The translations under genes were made by a program, and so were the position numbers. A DNA stretch of 64,000 nt, from assembly GCA_903871545.1 (NCBI GenBank), contig CAIQHG010000059.1, positions 62,001 to 126,000 on the forward strand, written 5' to 3'. The stretch's first letter is position 1. Each line of letters starts with the position of its first letter. This document shows, piece after piece, positions 63,056 through 64,000 of this stretch. Below the pieces are notes generated by a model. It did no database searches. It was not told the origin of the DNA and saw nothing but the letters and a program-made list of their open reading frames with translations. Origin of the DNA: an uncultured Burkholderiales bacterium. Lineage in GTDB: Bacteria; Pseudomonadota; Gammaproteobacteria; Burkholderiales; Burkholderiaceae_C.

Positions 63056-63781
63056 GTGCGATTTGATGTCATCACTCTATTTCCATCAATCTTTGATTCA
63101 TTTTTGGAACAAGGCGTAAACAGGCGCGCTTTTGAATCCGGCTTAATGCAGGTGAAACTTTGGAATCTTAGAGATTTCGCTTTGGGCACCTACAAAAGAG
63201 TTGACGACAGGCCTTACGGTGGAGGTGCAGGAATGGTGATGATGCCAGAGCCCTTGTTGAAAGCTCTTACAAGTATTAGAGAAGATAGGCGTGAGGACCG
63301 GCTTGAATGCCCACTTATTTTTTTTACGCCTGGGGGTAAACCTTTGAAGCATGACTTCATTCAAGCTTGGGGCTCTGAGCGAGGGGCCATACTTTTATGC
63401 GGTAGGTACGAAGGAGTTGATCAAAGATTTATTGATTTATATGTAGACTTGCAAATCAGCATCGGAGATTTCGTACTCTCAGGTGGAGAAATTCCTGCGA
63501 TGGCTTTCTTGGACTCAATCGCAAGGCTTCAGCCGGGTGTACTCAACACACAAGAAAGTCATCAATTCGATAGTTTCAACAACACAATCGATGGACTATT
63601 AGATTGTCCCCACTACACGCGCCCTGAATTGTGGGAAGGGTTGGCAGTTCCAGATGATTTGATGTCTGGACACCATGAGAAAATCCAATTATGGAGAAAA
63701 CAACAATCCCTAGCTATCACTGAACGGCAGAGGCCCGATTTACTAATGAGGCTTAGAAGCAAAGATAAATTAATCAAATAG
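63056..63781 (+). CDS. trmD: tRNA (guanine-N1-)-methyltransferase
   Basis: TrmD methylates G37 of tRNA and prevents frameshifts. The start MRFDVITLFPSIFDSFLEQG, the GGGAGMVMMPEPL region, and the knot-fold motif LCGRYEGVDQRFIDLYVDLQISIGDFVLSGGE are typical. Length 241 is normal. The start is a GTG (63056). The next gene expected is rplS, which would begin at or after the right edge of the window. Confidence 0.96.
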   Translation: MRFDVITLFPSIFDSFLEQGVNRRAFESGLMQVKLWNLRDFALGTYKRVDDRPYGGGAGMVMMPEPLLKALTSIREDRREDRLECPLIFFTPGGKPLKHDFIQAWGSERGAILLCGRYEGVDQRFIDLYVDLQISIGDFVLSGGEIPAMAFLDSIARLQPGVLNTQESHQFDSFNNTIDGLLDCPHYTRPELWEGLAVPDDLMSGHHEKIQLWRKQQSLAITERQRPDLLMRLRSKDKLIK

Positions 63782-63876
63782 TTTTCACTTTTGGCGATAC
63801 GTTGTTTTAAACGATTTGCAATTTCGATTTGTTTCAAACAGTAAAACTAAATATATAGTTGCTGGCAAAAGTGGGT

Positions 63877-63907
63877 TTGACAATAGGGTATTGATAAAGG
63901 TTATAAT
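63877..63907 (+). promoter_or_regulatory. consensus-hexamer promoter downstream of trmD
   Basis: TTGACA (63877-63882) and TATAAT (63902-63907) are both perfect consensus hexamers, but the spacer is 19 bases, longer than the optimal 17. The promoter would transcribe the right edge of the window, perhaps rplS. The following roughly 90 bases are leader sequence without a recognisable gene. Confidence 0.55.
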
Positions 63908-64000
63908 GTTAGGCTTTGATCCTCTGGTCGGCCGCTTGTCTATTTAAATGCCTTTGTGCTATTAAATTTTGACCGAGCCTTTTGTGTTGCGCGACTATGA

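Overview
The window looks like a chromosomal segment of a betaproteobacterium of the order Burkholderiales with moderately low GC. Three gene orders support this: purM facing a PerM-type permease followed by hda, a HAD phosphatase, pcnB and folK; murJ beside rpsT, a DUF3579 gene and argF; and rpsP-rimM-trmD. Individual proteins (DUF3579, ZapA beside 6S RNA, the thiolase and CoA-transferase set) fit the same group. The species cannot be named from sequence alone. I see no insertion sequence, prophage, CRISPR array, rRNA or tRNA gene.

Region by region. Positions 1-7349 are accessory: a truncated voltage-gated K+ channel, a coiled-coil protein, a DnaQ-type exonuclease fused to a GIY-YIG domain, a GNAT acetyltransferase, an AT-rich gap, a translationally coupled pair (YkgJ-type cysteine-cluster protein plus a protein resembling the C-terminal half of arginyl-tRNA-protein transferases), a SET-domain protein, a PPK2 polyphosphate kinase and an unrecognised protein. 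Positions 7587-17725 are a sugar-acid locus: 2-keto-3-deoxy sugar-acid kinase, a DenD-like dehydrogenase, an IlvD/Edd-family aldonate dehydratase, and a divergent operon of 2-hydroxyacid (2-ketoaldonate) reductase, a complete CUT1 sugar ABC transporter and gluconokinase. No aldolase and no dedicated regulator are present.

Positions 17768-35236 are mostly housekeeping: rhlE, ettA, a luciferase-like oxidoreductase with a core-type methionine synthase, thiolase, pseudouridine synthase, ferredoxin, miaA-mutL, a DedA protein, tsaE-amiC, queG, a TauE/SafE permease, and a 6S RNA gene downstream of zapA. Positions 35429-47969 hold an orphan gcvH, an aminotransferase, nth, an SDR and thioesterase pair, scoAB, alaS, trmB, and a LysR-centred redox cluster (FAD oxidoreductase, pirin, WrbA-like flavoprotein). 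Positions 48130-49597 hold small lineage-type proteins, two of them probably exported and low in complexity. Positions 49702-64000 are core genes: argD-argF, DUF3579, rpsT, murJ, a SirB1-like protein, purM, PerM, hda, HAD, pcnB, folK, a TM2 protein and rpsP-rimM-trmD.

The genes worth most attention are the YkgJ plus Ate1-like pair with its SET-domain neighbour (possible protein modification, function unknown), the nuclease fusion, the aldonate locus with an inverted repeat in its divergent promoter region, the lone core methionine synthase beside a flavin oxidoreductase, and the 6S RNA. All functions are read from motifs and gene context; no database search was run.
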